In this document: positions 43,522-55,019 of the stretch, piece by piece | How positions within the stretch are numbered: the stretch's first letter is position 1 | Layout of the letters: each line of letters starts with the position of its first letter | From: Rhyzopertha dominica | Lineage: Eukaryota; Arthropoda; Insecta; Coleoptera; Bostrichidae | Direction of reading: 5' to 3' | NCBI GenBank assembly: GCA_025024175.1 | Contig: QCXZ01000086.1 | Location: 12,304,245-12,368,244 of the forward strand | Length of the DNA: 64,000 nt | Position numbers and translations under genes: made by a program | The notes under the pieces: generated by a model | Told to the model about the DNA's origin: nothing | The model's input: only the letters and a program-made list of their open reading frames with translations | Databases searched by the model: none

Positions 43522-46500
43522 TTATATAACGGATGCTTTGCGTGGGCCATTCAGAATGCGGTTTTTGTAAAAATTCTGGACCTGTCCACCAGTTGTAAAC
43601 TTTACAAATTCCAGTGGAAGTAAACCCCTTGAAGCAGCGTCTGCTATATTATTTTCTGAGGATACGTGTTGCCAACAGGCTTGCGGTAGATTTTGTTGAA
43701 TTAATGAAATACGATTTCCTACAAATGGTATCCACCGGTGAGGGGAAGAGTTCAGCCAGTGTAAAACAATCGTGGAATCGGTGAATGCAAAAATTTGTTT
43801 GAATGTGAATTTTGAATAGTATACTTTAAGAACAAAGTTCATCAATTTTGTGAGTAAAAGAGCACCGCAGAGTTCTATCCTAGGAATAGACAATTGCTTC
43901 AAAGGTGCTACTTTGCACTTTGCGCATAGTAATACGACTTGAACAGTGTTTTTAAACACAAAGCGAATATAAACGCATGCGGCATACGCAACAGAAGAAC
44001 CGTCACAAAATCCACACAGTTCCACGGATTCAAATGCGGGTAAAGAAACATGGCGCGGTATAGAAATGGACGATATATGTGGTAATTGATTGGTATAAAT
44101 CGTCCAACGTTTAATAATGTCTTTGGGAGGACATTCATCCCAATCTAACTTGACAGACCATAGTTTCTGAATTAATACTTTGGAAACCAAAGTTACAGGG
44201 GCTAAAAACCCTAGAGGATCGTAGATGCGCGCGAGCTGAGATAACATATGGCGTTTGTTACATACATGATTATCGACAGCACCAATGGAATAAAGAAAAC
44301 AATCTTGAGCCGGATCCCACTTTAGGCCCAAGATTTTTATTGTAGTTTCAGCACACTCATCGAATGTTAGACATTTTGTATGTAAAATGGATTGTGGCAG
44401 TTGAGATAATACCTCTTGATCATTACTCATCCATTTTCTTAATTCGAATCCTCCTTTGAACAATAAAGAAGTAAGATCGCGTTGTAATTGCAAAGCGTCT
44501 TGCGGAGTGTCACATCCTGTGACGATATCATCGACATAAATATCGGAAGCTAATACTTCTGCGGCCACAGGAAAAGTTTCACGTTCCTCGTCAGCCAGCT
44601 GGAGAAGAGTTCTAAGTGCGAGATATGGCGATGAATTGACGCCGAAGGTAACGGTTTTCAAAAAATATTCTTGAAGCGGTTGATTTTGAGAAAATCTCCA
44701 AAGAATCCTCTGAAAGGTGTAGCAAGAAGGATCGATTAAAATTTGGCGGTACATAGCCTTTATATCAGCGGTCAAAACAACTGAATGCAATCGAAATTTA
44801 AGAAGAATAGCAGCAATGTCATTTTGCAACTTAGGCCCAGGCAAAACCATGTCATTGAGTGATTGATTATTAGAATCTTTCGAAGAAGCGTCGAATACTA
44901 CCCTAACCTGAGTAGTAGACGATTCGGGTTTCAGAACACAGTGATGTGGCAGGTAATATCCGTTAGGATCGAAATAAGTCGCTAACTCCATATGCCCGTG
45001 ATCTAGATACCCCTGAAGAACGGCACAATATTCTTTGTAAAGAGCAGGCTGTGCATTCAGTCTCCTTTCTAAAGAGAAAAATCTACGTAGAGCGGGTAAT
45101 TTAGAATTTTCAAATTTAGGATAACGGTTAGTTCGAAATGGTAATGAGACAACAAATCTCCCAGACGGGTTTCTATAAGTTGTGTTCAAAAAATTATGTT
45201 CACATTCGGTATCTTCGCTAGACATTAAGTTTTGTTGCGGAACTTCTTCTACGCTCCAAAATTTTTGAAGTGTATTGTTTAATGAATCGCTTGTACATGT
45301 AGTAAAAAAACAATGATCAGGAGATGAGTTATTTTTATGCTGAATCTCACCCATAAGTACATAACCCAGGGTGGTATTAATGGCGGGGGGTAAATCGCGA
45401 TTATTGGGTGAAATAGAACCATCCAATAAAATCTTACTAAAAACATTCGCTCCAAGAATCAGATCAACAGCGTGAGTTTTATTAAAATCTGGATCAGCCA
45501 GACATAATGCTTTGATGTGTTCCCATTTCTCAACATCGAAGCTAAATGCGGGAATTTCAGAACAAATATTATCTAATACAATTGCGGGAAATTCATAAGT
45601 GGGATACGTTTTACATCTTGGGTGAATTGTGCAATGAACTTCTCCACTATGCGCCTTAGTTTTCATTCCTCCTAACCCGTAAATATTAACAGAGTACGGT
45701 CTGATCTTTAACCCTAAGCGGATCGCTAAATTTCGAGAAATGTAACATGATTCACTTCCTGAATCCAAAATAGCACGAGCGGGAATAAAATAACCAAAAC
45801 TATTACGTATTCGCAATTCTGCTGTGGAAAGCAGTACATTAGGTTGGGTTGCCTTTCCTAAATGACACAAAGTAGACTCAGCGGAAGTATCTAAAGGTTT
45901 ATCAGCCGAAATAGAAGTGCGGTTTGGTTTTGCTGAAGAAGCACGTAACTCGTTTCCTTTTTCTCCATTATTAGGAGTATTGAGAAGCAAGTTTGGAGGA
46001 TTATTATTGTCAGAACGCGGGTAATGTAAAAGTGAGTGATGACGGTACTGACATATTTTACAGCTAGAAGCTGAATTGCAATTCTGAGAGGCGTGTGTGT
46101 GACTTAAACAATTCACACAAAGTTTATACTGTTTTACTAAATTGTATCGATCACGTGGAAGTTTATTAAGTAAAACTGGGCAATTGTAAATCAAATGCTC
46201 CGTGGTATTACAAAAAACACACGGGCGAGACGGTGTTGCCTTGGATGCAAGCAAGTTATTTGTTTTTCGTGAAAGATGTGACGAATTAATTGTAGCAGGA
46301 CTCGTACGAGTTTTTACGCTAGTAGTGAATGAAGTAGAGCCCATACTCATTGTTTCATAAGCAATGCATTGTTTGGAAACAAATTCCTTTAAAGTATCAA
46401 AATTAGGCATATCTGTTGAGCCATACTGCAATTCAAACCTGGAAACTAAAGCGGTATCTAATCTTTTAAGAAGCATATGGGTTAAAATAAAGTCCCATTG

Positions 46501-47226
46501 TTCTGTAGGAAATTGCAAATTTTTAAGAGCGGCAATATTTTCAGTAAAAGTGTCCAAAAGTTTTCGTAATGCGGGCGGGTTTTCCGAAGTTAAGCGCGGA
46601 GCGTTTTCTATCTCATTCCAATGGAACGTTGCTAAAATGCGGGTATTAGAATAGCGGTTTTTTAAAGCATTATAGGCTACAAGATAATTAGCAGACGATA
46701 GTGTATGACACTGTACTAAATTTTTAGGGGGACCTTCTAAAGATGCAAGTAAGTGAGAAAATTTTTCAATGGATGTAAGCTGCGTATTATTGTGAATGAG
46801 CGCATCAAAAACATCTATAAATGACGTAAAATATTTAATGTCACCATTGAATTTCGTCAATTTTAATTCTGGAAGTTTCGGGCGCGGTAGATCGGAATCA
46901 ATCTTTGGTATCGATTTCTGTTTCTCAAATAAATCGTAATAAATTGTTTTAATCGAGAAAAAGTTCTCGTCAAACGTTGCACGAACTTTATCTTCTAGAA
47001 GGTATTCATCGTCTGCATCGGCGGATATTACAGAACACACGGTATTATGCAATTTGCTGAAGTTGTCCCTGATGGAATCTATGAATTTATATCTCTGCAA
47101 AAACTGTGAATGTTCTGAAACATTTTGTCTAGCAGCTAGAGCCACAGTTAATAATTCATTCAACCGATTAATTTCAGTGGTTCTACACTGTTTAGCCCTT
47201 TTCAATTTATCTGCATTTGTTGCCAT
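43522..47226 (-). CDS. BEL/Pao gag-pol (gag, protease, RT, RNase H)
   Basis: 1234 codons, beginning at the ATG at 47226, about 280 bp after the 5' LTR. Gag with a DUF1759-like core (about residues 115-270: LPELKLTKFNGDIKYFTSFI, LASLEGPPKNLV). Zinc knuckles at about residues 335-405 (CVFCNTTEHLIYNC; CVNCLSHTHASQNC; CKICQYRHHSLLH). Protease at about residue 485 (AILDSGSESCYIS). RT with VRVVFDASSKD and the active site YVDDIVTG at about residue 895. Then the Pao RNase H region (ELCGFCDGSSVAYAA; IELCGALLL; FTDSTIVLHWL). It ends with 13 codons read out of frame after a break at about 43540. It would encode the particle and the copying enzymes. The copy is young and otherwise open. Confidence 0.92.
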   Translation of the reverse strand: MATNADKLKRAKQCRTTEINRLNELLTVALAARQNVSEHSQFLQRYKFIDSIRDNFSKLHNTVCSVISADADDEYLLEDKVRATFDENFFSIKTIYYDLFEKQKSIPKIDSDLPRPKLPELKLTKFNGDIKYFTSFIDVFDALIHNNTQLTSIEKFSHLLASLEGPPKNLVQCHTLSSANYLVAYNALKNRYSNTRILATFHWNEIENAPRLTSENPPALRKLLDTFTENIAALKNLQFPTEQWDFILTHMLLKRLDTALVSRFELQYGSTDMPNFDTLKEFVSKQCIAYETMSMGSTSFTTSVKTRTSPATINSSHLSRKTNNLLASKATPSRPCVFCNTTEHLIYNCPVLLNKLPRDRYNLVKQYKLCVNCLSHTHASQNCNSASSCKICQYRHHSLLHYPRSDNNNPPNLLLNTPNNGEKGNELRASSAKPNRTSISADKPLDTSAESTLCHLGKATQPNVLLSTAELRIRNSFGYFIPARAILDSGSESCYISRNLAIRLGLKIRPYSVNIYGLGGMKTKAHSGEVHCTIHPRCKTYPTYEFPAIVLDNICSEIPAFSFDVEKWEHIKALCLADPDFNKTHAVDLILGANVFSKILLDGSISPNNRDLPPAINTTLGYVLMGEIQHKNNSSPDHCFFTTCTSDSLNNTLQKFWSVEEVPQQNLMSSEDTECEHNFLNTTYRNPSGRFVVSLPFRTNRYPKFENSKLPALRRFFSLERRLNAQPALYKEYCAVLQGYLDHGHMELATYFDPNGYYLPHHCVLKPESSTTQVRVVFDASSKDSNNQSLNDMVLPGPKLQNDIAAILLKFRLHSVVLTADIKAMYRQILIDPSCYTFQRILWRFSQNQPLQEYFLKTVTFGVNSSPYLALRTLLQLADEERETFPVAAEVLASDIYVDDIVTGCDTPQDALQLQRDLTSLLFKGGFELRKWMSNDQEVLSQLPQSILHTKCLTFDECAETTIKILGLKWDPAQDCFLYSIGAVDNHVCNKRHMLSQLARIYDPLGFLAPVTLVSKVLIQKLWSVKLDWDECPPKDIIKRWTIYTNQLPHISSISIPRHVSLPAFESVELCGFCDGSSVAYAACVYIRFVFKNTVQVVLLCAKCKVAPLKQLSIPRIELCGALLLTKLMNFVLKVYYSKFTFKQIFAFTDSTIVLHWLNSSPHRWIPFVGNRISLIQQNLPQACWQHVSSENNIADAASRGLLPLEFVKFTTGGQVQNFYKNRILNGPRKASVI

Positions 47227-47505
47227 TATTTGTCACGAAAACTTCGCAGTTTAAATTGAAGGTTGAATGTGTTCCTCGAATACGACGAGAAGTGCAAACA
47301 GCTGGGTGCGCTACTGACTTTTTGCGGAAAGATAAGAACGCGCAAAAACAAGTGGCTATCTGCCTGACCGGTTTGATCAGCCAGAAAATGGTAGCGTTGT
47401 TAAACTTACTAATATTGATTTTAAAAATGCGGTTTCAAGAAAATGAGTTGTAAATGCTTTAATGCGGTATTTTTTAAATGCGGCTTTCGAAGGACCAAAA
47501 TTTGA

Positions 47506-47931
47506 TGTCACGTAAATGGACTGTATAATTATAAAAAAAAAAGGGGGCGGTGTTGGTTCGTTGCGGTTAAAAGATTCGTCAAAAAACAAAGATTGTTCGC
47601 CTACCTGTAATCCAACAATGTCCAACGTTGTCAAAGCGGGCGAACTGGCGGTGACTATTACGTCAGCGGTGATCGATACGGTTTTTCGAGCGCGGTAAGC
47701 GACTTTTCCACGAGGAAGGTTCCAAGCGTGGTACCCAATCGCTATGGCTTCTAGGTACTGGCTATTTCTTGAAGACACGCCTGCGTACGCGTGTAAACGA
47801 ACGTAGGCGGGCGAACAATATAAATACTAAAACGCGAATTTTAAATCGCGAACAAAACTCAAAATGACTCAAAAAATGGTCCTCGATTAGAAGAGGCAAC
47901 TTAAATAACTAAAGTCTATTAATTCTTAACA
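47506..47931 (-). repeat. BEL 5' LTR
   Basis: Identical to the 3' LTR. On the element strand it is followed by TCAAATTTTGGTCCTTCGAA; TGGTCCTTCGAA (47497-47486) is the likely primer binding site, for a tRNA I cannot name. Confidence 0.9.
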
Positions 47932-47935
47932 TCTA

Positions 47936-47971
47936 CAACAAAAGCTACTCAAACAAATGTTTGGTAGCTTT
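47936..47971. repeat. Short inverted repeat
   Basis: caacaaaagctac and gtagctttgttg can pair across about 12 bases, with one extra a. It lies 5 bp outside the BEL element and could be a hairpin or the end of a small DNA transposon. No partner was found. Confidence 0.6.
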
Positions 47972-48254
47972 GTTGCCAAATGTGCATTCCGTTTTGTTTG
48001 TGACGTTTCAGCATTCAAATTCTGGTTTAAAAATAGTTAATTTTGGACACTTTTTGTGACACTAAGAACAGTTTTTTTCTGCAAACAGATTGGGTGGATT
48101 TATTTCATATGTCATTTAGAAGATCTTAATTGAACTAAAACATGACATTTCGATTACACTAAACGCGTTAGAACAGTCTGTGGGCAAACGTCGCATTTGA
48201 GGACGAGATGTGAAATTCAGATTTATTTCTNGCAAAATTCAATGTTCTGTTTAA

Positions 48255-48700
48255 GCCTGTTTGGTTTAGTGGAACACGNTTGNTACTTATTTTAATGGAC
48301 TGTATTATTTAAGTTATTACAAAAGAAAGCGCCGTTGGTTCGTTGCGGTAAAAAAATAAAGCCAATGAACGATTGTTTGCCTACCTTTAATTTCCGGCGA
48401 TGTCTGGTCCGGAGGCAGTCACTAAGGTACCCTCTGGAAACGGGTATGATGCGGTTTTGTGGCGCGGATTCTTCCAGTCTTCGCTCGCACCTTCCGAATT
48501 AGTACTGGTACTACTCATTTTTGAAGACCCGCTTGCGCATTCGCTTATATATATGTGGGCGAACAATGAGGACACTCGGTAAGATTTAATTATTAAAATG
48601 ACAAGAATAATAAAACTAGTAGTAACAATAAAAAATGGTCCCGGATAAACAAAAACAGAAAAGATAGATTGACTCAATTCTTAGCAACACTCTTGAGCAC
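48255..48700 (-). repeat. Diverged solo LTR related to the BEL LTR
   Basis: Shares blocks in order with the BEL LTR: atggactgta, ggttcgttgcggt, gattgtttgcctacct, ttgaagac, gtgggcgaacaat, aaaatggtcc and caattcttagcaac. Overall divergence is high. The expected internal sequence is missing on both sides, so it is a solo LTR of a related family. Three ambiguous bases lie just before it (48232, 48279, 48282). Confidence 0.7.
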
Positions 48701-48929
48701 TTGTCACCTATTCAAATTTACGCGACGCTTGTTTACTCTACCAACTAATGAAGAGCGCAAAATAATACTCAATCACCTTTGATATCAAGTAAATAGCTTT
48801 ATTATCGCGGATTGGTGTGGTATTTCATGATTTCATTCATAGTTTCCACTTGTCTGTTGTTGTAGGATTGATTATAAATGTTGATACATGGGAGCGCCAA
48901 GCAGCATGATTTGAGTGTAGTAGTACAAC

Positions 48930-50140
48930 ATAGCCAATCTTATATTATTCTGATGATACCAAATCTTTTTAGCACGTTGTAGATTAGGGCCAAAATTATG
49001 ATTCCTACTGCAGCTAAGAGAACCAGCTAGAGTGTTTTACTATGAATGGTTCTTTCATTTGTTGTTGAAGCAGTTCACCAAATTGGTAGAGCTTACGTTT
49101 GGCATATTCCAATTCGTTTAAGTCCAAGTTGGTCAGCGTTATTGGTTTTACAGGAATGGCTTGGATTATGTTTTCTTTTAACCTTCGGCAACAATCGTCG
49201 TTGGTAATATACTGTGGTACTGTGGTAATATATTGTGGTCCGAATAGGCTTTGCAGTTTGCATCGAGTTGAAGGATTCCAACTTTTTTTAATGATTTCTT
49301 CTTGTGCTTCATTTTTGTTCCAAATTATATTGAGTGACGTAGTATTTGATAGTACTGAAGATGATAGTTTGTGCCATATTTCGGTATATATATTTCTGCA
49401 TACAGTTGCTTGATCTGACATGATCTTAGGATGTGGTTTGTTGTTTTGAGGTACAGTTCCATCTTGCAGCTGTGGATGTCCATCCTTTTCATTGTCACGA
49501 CTTGATTACATATCCATTCCCAGGCACTGGTTACATTGCTTGATGTCGTTGAGAGTTGAGTACTGTTCTCGTTAGGGAAATAAGGAGGTAAGGTTTTGAA
49601 GGGTCAATGTATGAAAATAATTTTGAATCATTTTTGTGTGGTGTAAATAATGGATGTACTTGATAAATATACGCTAGTGAATTAACTATTGGTACTTTAA
49701 TCCCTATTACTAATAGATTACCTTTAATAAATGACCGAATGCTTAATAAGTTATAATAAAGGTATGTATTTTCTAAATCCAGTTCTAGAGGTAAAAGATA
49801 TTTTGAATTTACTTTTCTTAATTTCTAAATATAAATATTTACTGTTTAACAAATTATAGCTAATTATTCCTTTACTTATTAGACTAACATTATTTACACA
49901 GTTTGAAATTTCGTTCAATATTTCATCAGTTAATTCTATTAATGTAATTATATGATCATTGATATACTCCAAAGCTAGCCTTTGTTCATTAGTAGCTGTT
50001 TCTACCATAAATTCATCAAATGGCTTGATGTTTTCATTCAGAACATTCGTGTTTCTATTTAAAGATTGTAAAGAGTTATTAAAATTTCTTTCATAATAAA
50101 TAAAGTTAGCATTCTGAATTTTTTCGTTTAAATGCGTCAA
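48930..50140 (-). pseudogene. Errantivirus-like env relic
   Basis: 50140-49751 has a helical segment like the Env fusion-domain region (NFNNSLQSLNRNTNVLNENI, then FMVETATNEQRLALEYINDH). 49421-49014 is the C-terminal ectodomain with IPVKPITLTNLDLNELEYAK. A strongly hydrophobic anchor (LVLLAAVGIIILALIYNVL) follows in another frame near 49025-48960, then a short tail. These are the elements of a Gypsy Env (baculovirus F-related) in order. At least three frame breaks disable it. Confidence 0.6.
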
Positions 50141-50399
50141 ATTTACGTAGGTTAATCATGTGAATTACTGATTACTAATTTTTGCTTTTCCCATGTGCAT
50201 GTACAATAAGCTGCTTGTAGAATTTATTGGTTTTATTTGATATGATTGGAATAGTTAATTAAAGTTAGGAGGATTGAAATTGATAGGCATATAAATCTAC
50301 TCATCTATACTGGTTCCTGGTTTAGGTTCTGGAACATAATATTTCCTTAAGAGATCAAAATGGTATATTTTAATTATGTTTGAATGAATAATTTGAATA

Positions 50400-51720
50400 A
50401 TTGTGTATGGACCTAAATAATTTTTGACAGCTTTTTATTAGTATTCTTCGCGTGTGCGTTAAATAGTAAAACTAAGTTTTCTTTGAATTCCACTTGATTA
50501 TGATGTGATTTGTCATATTGTTCTCTAGATTTGGTTTTTGCTTTCATTTGGTTTTCTCTCGCGATTTTTCTAATAGTTTGTAATTTAGTTGTAAGCTCTA
50601 TAGCTAGATCAGAATAGTTTGGTTTTGTTTGCGGGTTTGAGATAGAATTCAGAATTTTTGGTGATTGACCAAATACAAGTTCACATGGTGTTTTGGAGGT
50701 TGACTTGTGAATATATGTCGCAAGATCTAGATATTCGTCCCAATTGTCATCTTCTTGCTACTTGTTTACAAGAGTATTTTGAGGTGTAGTTATTATATCG
50801 AACTTTTATTAGGCTTGAAATTTGTTTTTGGTTGTTGACAGGTTTTACACTTATGTACATAATTGCGAATGTCACTTTTCATATTGTCCCAATAATAATT
50901 GTTTTTAATATTATCAAATGATTTTGAATTAACAATAATTCTTTTTCCTCTGGGGTTTGTATTAAGATCACTTCATGTTCTAAAATTTTGTAGTCACAAT
51001 TGCTGAATAAATATTGCAATAAGCTCTGAAATGTTGATCTTTGGATCTTGTTGTTTTGTTTTAGGAAGTACGTGAATGTTATACTTGTTTTGCTAAAATC
51101 TAACAATATTTTGAGAATCTTTAATGTTTCAAATTATATTGGGTAATCTGCAGAATCTATTGTGAATTCTTTGATGAATGACAGGTAAACGGTTTGTGTT
51201 GGTAACCTTAGAACATGAATTTCATTGAGTTGATCTTTAGATTGGTGTTTGGAAAATTTCTTGTTATAAAATCATAATATTCATTTGATTCTAAAGCATC
51301 ACAAGCTAATGGTATGATTAGGTGTTTATTGGTGTTTTATTGCCCAATGGTTCTTTTACTTCTAGATTTTGTTGATGAAATAATTTGAAGGTTTCAAATG
51401 TTAATGTGTTCGTGTCACTTATCTGATTGACAGGTCTACTAAGAAAATCGGCATTAGAATTTGATTTTCCCGGTTTATAAGCAATTTCGTAACCTTATTC
51501 ATCTTACTAATCGGTTAGATGGATCCTTACAACTCATGAGCCATGAGAGAGGCTCGTGATCTGTTAGAATTTTAAATTTCTGTCCAAGTAAGTACGGTCG
51601 GAAATGTTTCACGGAATCTACAATTGCTAAAAGTTTTTTTCCGTAGTTGATTAATTCCGTTCTGCTGTATTTAATGTACGAGAATAGTATGAGATTAGAT
51701 CAGTGAACTAGTGATAAAAA
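50400..51720 (-). pseudogene. Gypsy pol remnants (RNase H, integrase)
   Basis: About 51650-51500 reads HFRPYLLGQKFKILTDHEPL and SWLMSCKDPSNRL, the RNase H end. 51106-50879 is the linker (IQTPEEKELLLIQNHLII). Around 50850-50400 are integrase remnants (CQQPKTNFKPNKS after a CKTC-like pair). No long frame survives. Confidence 0.6.
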
Positions 51721-51784
51721 CTAAATTTAAAATTCATATATTAGCAAATAATGTGGGGAAGAATTTGGCAATTTCTGTACTTAG

Positions 51785-51819
<35 letters not shown>

Positions 51820-53150
51820 CGTCTTTATTCCCAAGCATTTACAATATTAATAATTTTAAGCATAAATATACAATTGCAGTGGTGCTAACACTTGCGAAAC
51901 GGCGAAGTTCAGCGACCACTTAAACGAAAATGGCAGCTGTTCTTCCACTTAACCGAGAGCGAAGAAAAAAAAACAAACAAAATAAAAGCCTTATTAGCTT
52001 ATAAATATGGGTAAAACAAAAAAAAAATAACAAAAAATTTATTTTTATTTAGAAGGCAAATTAAATCTGGCCGAATTTCGGAGAAAAAAAAATATTGTTA
52101 ACTAACATTCACAAAAAAAAAACAGTAATATTATGTGCTGGATAACAAAAACTTCCTGTATTCACGCTTAAAAGAATGTAAACTTTTAGATTTTAAATCT
52201 ATAGGGACAGAATTATATATATTGGACACACAATAAGAAAACGAACGACGAAAAAAGCTGTGCTTATGAATTGGAATCAAGAGAATATCTTTTCTGCGTA
52301 TATTGATACTGTGTACATCTGTCCTAAATGTAATTTTTTCATGTAAATAAGCGGGAGATTTATATAAGATCACTTTATGAAATAAACACGCAGAATGCAG
52401 CTTTCTACGAGATTTCATATCCAACCAGGGTATTAACTTGAGTTTGTGATTAACATGGTGTACTCTCGTTAGCCCAAAAATCAAGCGTAAACAAGAATTT
52501 TGTACGACTTGAATCCTCCTGCAATCGGCATAATCCAAGCAAGGCCCATAGACACTATCAGCAAAGTTAAACAAAGAAAGGACCATAACATCACACAGAT
52601 ATACTTTTTGCTGTAAATTTAGTAGGTGGCGGATATTATAGATAATTCTAAGATTGCAGAATGCCTTACTAATAAGATTGTTTACATGCTTACTAAAACG
52701 CATTCTATTATCGACCAATAAACCCAAACTTTTGGCACATCCAACAATTTCCAAATTCTGACCGCCCACCTTAACATGTAAGTTCGTAACTAATTCAGTA
52801 TACCAAGGGGAGGCAGGAGACATACAAAATACAATAATTTTAGACTTTGATGGATTCAACGACAAAGAATGGCCCATAGAAGCGCGATATAAGTTCCTTA
52901 GATCCGCCTCAAGTTTTTCCCTGGTATCCAGAATAGTATTTCTATCGGAATAATAAATAAGCTGAGTGTCATCAGCATAAGAATGGCATTCACCATGTCG
53001 AATGACACGAGCCAGAACAGACGTATATAAGGTAAAAAGTATAGGACCCAGAATAGATCCCTGAGGGACACCACAAGTTACACCAAATGGTTCGGATAAA
53101 ACGTCACCAATTTTAACAATTTGAACCCTGTCCGACAGATAACTTTTAAA
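51785..53150 (-). mobile_element. 5'-truncated LINE with (TAA)n tail
   Basis: Coding sequence for the second half of a LINE reverse transcriptase (53150-52131) is followed by a short 3' untranslated stretch and an (ATT)n/(AAT)n tail at 51789-51820. The upstream end at about 53150 meets an AT-rich stretch and is a 5' truncation, the usual result of incomplete target-primed reverse transcription. Confidence 0.75.
52131..53150 (-). pseudogene. LINE reverse transcriptase, C-terminal half
   Basis: From about 53150 the frame reads GVPQGSILGPILFTLYTSVL and SYADDTQLIYYSD, the latter holding the RT active site. It runs on without a stop through SKSKIIVF and SLGLLVDNRMRFSKHVNNLI to the C-terminal region (RIQVVQNSCLRLIFGL, SLHSFKREYRKFLLSS), ending at 52131. 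About 340 residues are intact and in one frame, so this is a relatively young fragment. It resembles Jockey/CR1-type elements. The endonuclease and RT N-terminus are absent. Confidence 0.8.
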
Positions 53151-54179
53151 TAATATAATATAATATCATATAATATCATTTTTAAATTTTTACCTAAATG
53201 ATTTTAATGTCAAAAGTTTTAACTAAGTAACAAAATGTTTGTTATTTCTTTAGGTTCACATATTCCATTTAAATGTATATACCCATAGTGCACGTTTTTG
53301 TGTTTCCCATGGTTATATTAGTTTCTAGCAGAGCTGGGGCGATTATCAGTTTTGCACACTTTTTTGTTTTTCCGGATAACTGGTTAATATGATTGAATGT
53401 TATATTTATCGTCACAAGAATGCTGCAGAAGCCACAGAACAACATTTTGAGCTCTATTTTGATCGTCACTAACTTCCTTGCCAATTTTTAGGAGATTGTA
53501 TTGAATCTGTCTCTATGGGTTTTTTACTAAGCTGAAGATTAATGAAAGTAAAATTTGTTAAGCTGCAGAAGTAAATGTGTTAGCTTTCGTAGTGCAGAAT
53601 TTGTTTATGTCAAACTGGTAAAGTCCGGTACAACGTACACTGTACTAGGAATTCCATCAGCATAAACTATCGGTACCTATTATAAACACGGAATGTTGGT
53701 AACAAAAACAAACAGATAAAATTTGTTATCAAGGCTCATATGTAATCTTAAAAGTCTTCAACATCACTTTTCTATAATATAGAACCTTTTTTATTGTATT
53801 TTTACTTTCCTACTACCACCTTCAAGTTGTGCTGACTTATGCCTACTATATTTCTTCTTTCAGCTGTTTCTCTGTTTACGCGGTTGGTCAAACCGTTTCT
53901 CTATTCTTGGTTCACTAAATCAACTTGGGTTACCCTTCTAAACTTCTGGTCTACCGGACTGTTAGCAGTTGGTTTCCGATAATCTTCTTTTCGAATACAC
54001 TAGATCAAAATATCGTTATATTATCTAGTAAAATACTGATTTACCGAGCAATACATTTATTTTTAGAAGTAAATAATAAACATGTATTACAAAACTTCAA
54101 CTCAAAACTTTATCTGATTATAGGGCTAAGCGAATAAAGACTTGTACTTTTGCATATTAACCTTCTGAGGTCTGAACCA
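53151..54179. other. No recognisable gene
   Basis: AT-rich. The two short frames at 53269-53484 (minus) and 53925-54137 (plus) show no recognised motif. Confidence 0.45.
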
Positions 54180-54777
54180 TGTCATGCTATCACTCACTAT
54201 TATCCCCTTAAATCGTCTTTTGTCTTCAGAAAATGATGCAACCTTGTATCTGCAATTTCTTCTTTATATATATCTATAACTTTAACTGGGCAATACGTTT
54301 AGGCACCAATTTCCCGAACCTTGCCCTGAGAGCTTTTAAATCAACTGCACCTGAACTAGTAAGTTGTACCTCATTTTTAACTTCTGGTCTTAACCCGTAG
54401 AGAAGCTCGCTTGGCGCTATAGTCGTGGTGGTATTAATTGTGGAATTAATGCCACGCTAAAACTGACCCAGGCATTCATCCTACTTATCGTGTTCTTGAT
54501 ATGTATTATATTATATTATATTTCTTACAAAACCTTTTAAACTCACAGCAATCAACTTAATCAACTGTTCCTACTTTTCACATGCGTATCGGCTATTTGT
54601 GCTTGGCACACCTTCTATCCAAAGTAAATTTGTAAACGCGTCTATTACTACTAGAATATGTGTGTTACCGTCAGTAGATGGACAAAATGGTCTCAATCGG
54701 ATGCTGCTTACTAAAGAACAAAGGGATATGTAAAATGCATATGACACCACAAACGAATATTTATTTATTATTAACAT
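54180..54777 (-). pseudogene. Gypsy integrase relic
   Basis: 54720-54580 encodes the start of the core, THILVVIDAFTNLLWIEGVP. Around 54430-54200 a second stretch in another frame reads LRVKTRS and, further on, KVIDIYKEEIADTRLHHFLK, like the end of the core and the C-terminal region. Stops and frameshifts are frequent. No other pol part is nearby. Confidence 0.5.
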
Positions 54778-55019
54778 TATACTTATAAAGAAATATATAG
54801 GTCCATAAAAAGCATATTATACAAAGGTATGGCCGCTTTTCAAAAGAACAAAAGCACAATAACATTTTAGTAGTTAGGTACACATACGAGAGCACCCCGT
54901 GTTGAGTCCCTTTTTAATAGACTTCCTAGTCGGCGGTGGTTCTATGGAGTTATCGGTTTCGCAGTTAAAGACGGTATGCTTGCCTTGAAAAGAAGAAACC
55001 AGCTCCTGATAGCTGATGC

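Larger units (their letters stand above)
41431..47931 (-). mobile_element. BEL/Pao retrotransposon with identical LTRs
   Basis: 6501 bp: two 426-bp LTRs beginning TGTTAAG and ending GTGACA on the element strand, a polypurine tract beside the left LTR, and one long gag-pol frame plus a second frame for integrase. Between integrase and the 3' LTR only 154 bp remain, so there is no env. LTR identity shows recent insertion. The five bases outside each end (aatac left, tctac right) do not match as a target duplication. Confidence 0.9.
48701..51720 (-). mobile_element. Errantivirus-like Gypsy relic with env
   Basis: The minus strand holds an RNase H end (about 51700-51480), integrase remnants (about 51106-50400), env (50140 to about 48930) and probably a 3' end near 48700-48930. 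The 5' part is cut at about 51720, next to a LINE tail. No LTR was recognised. Multiple stops throughout show this is an old copy. Confidence 0.65.
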
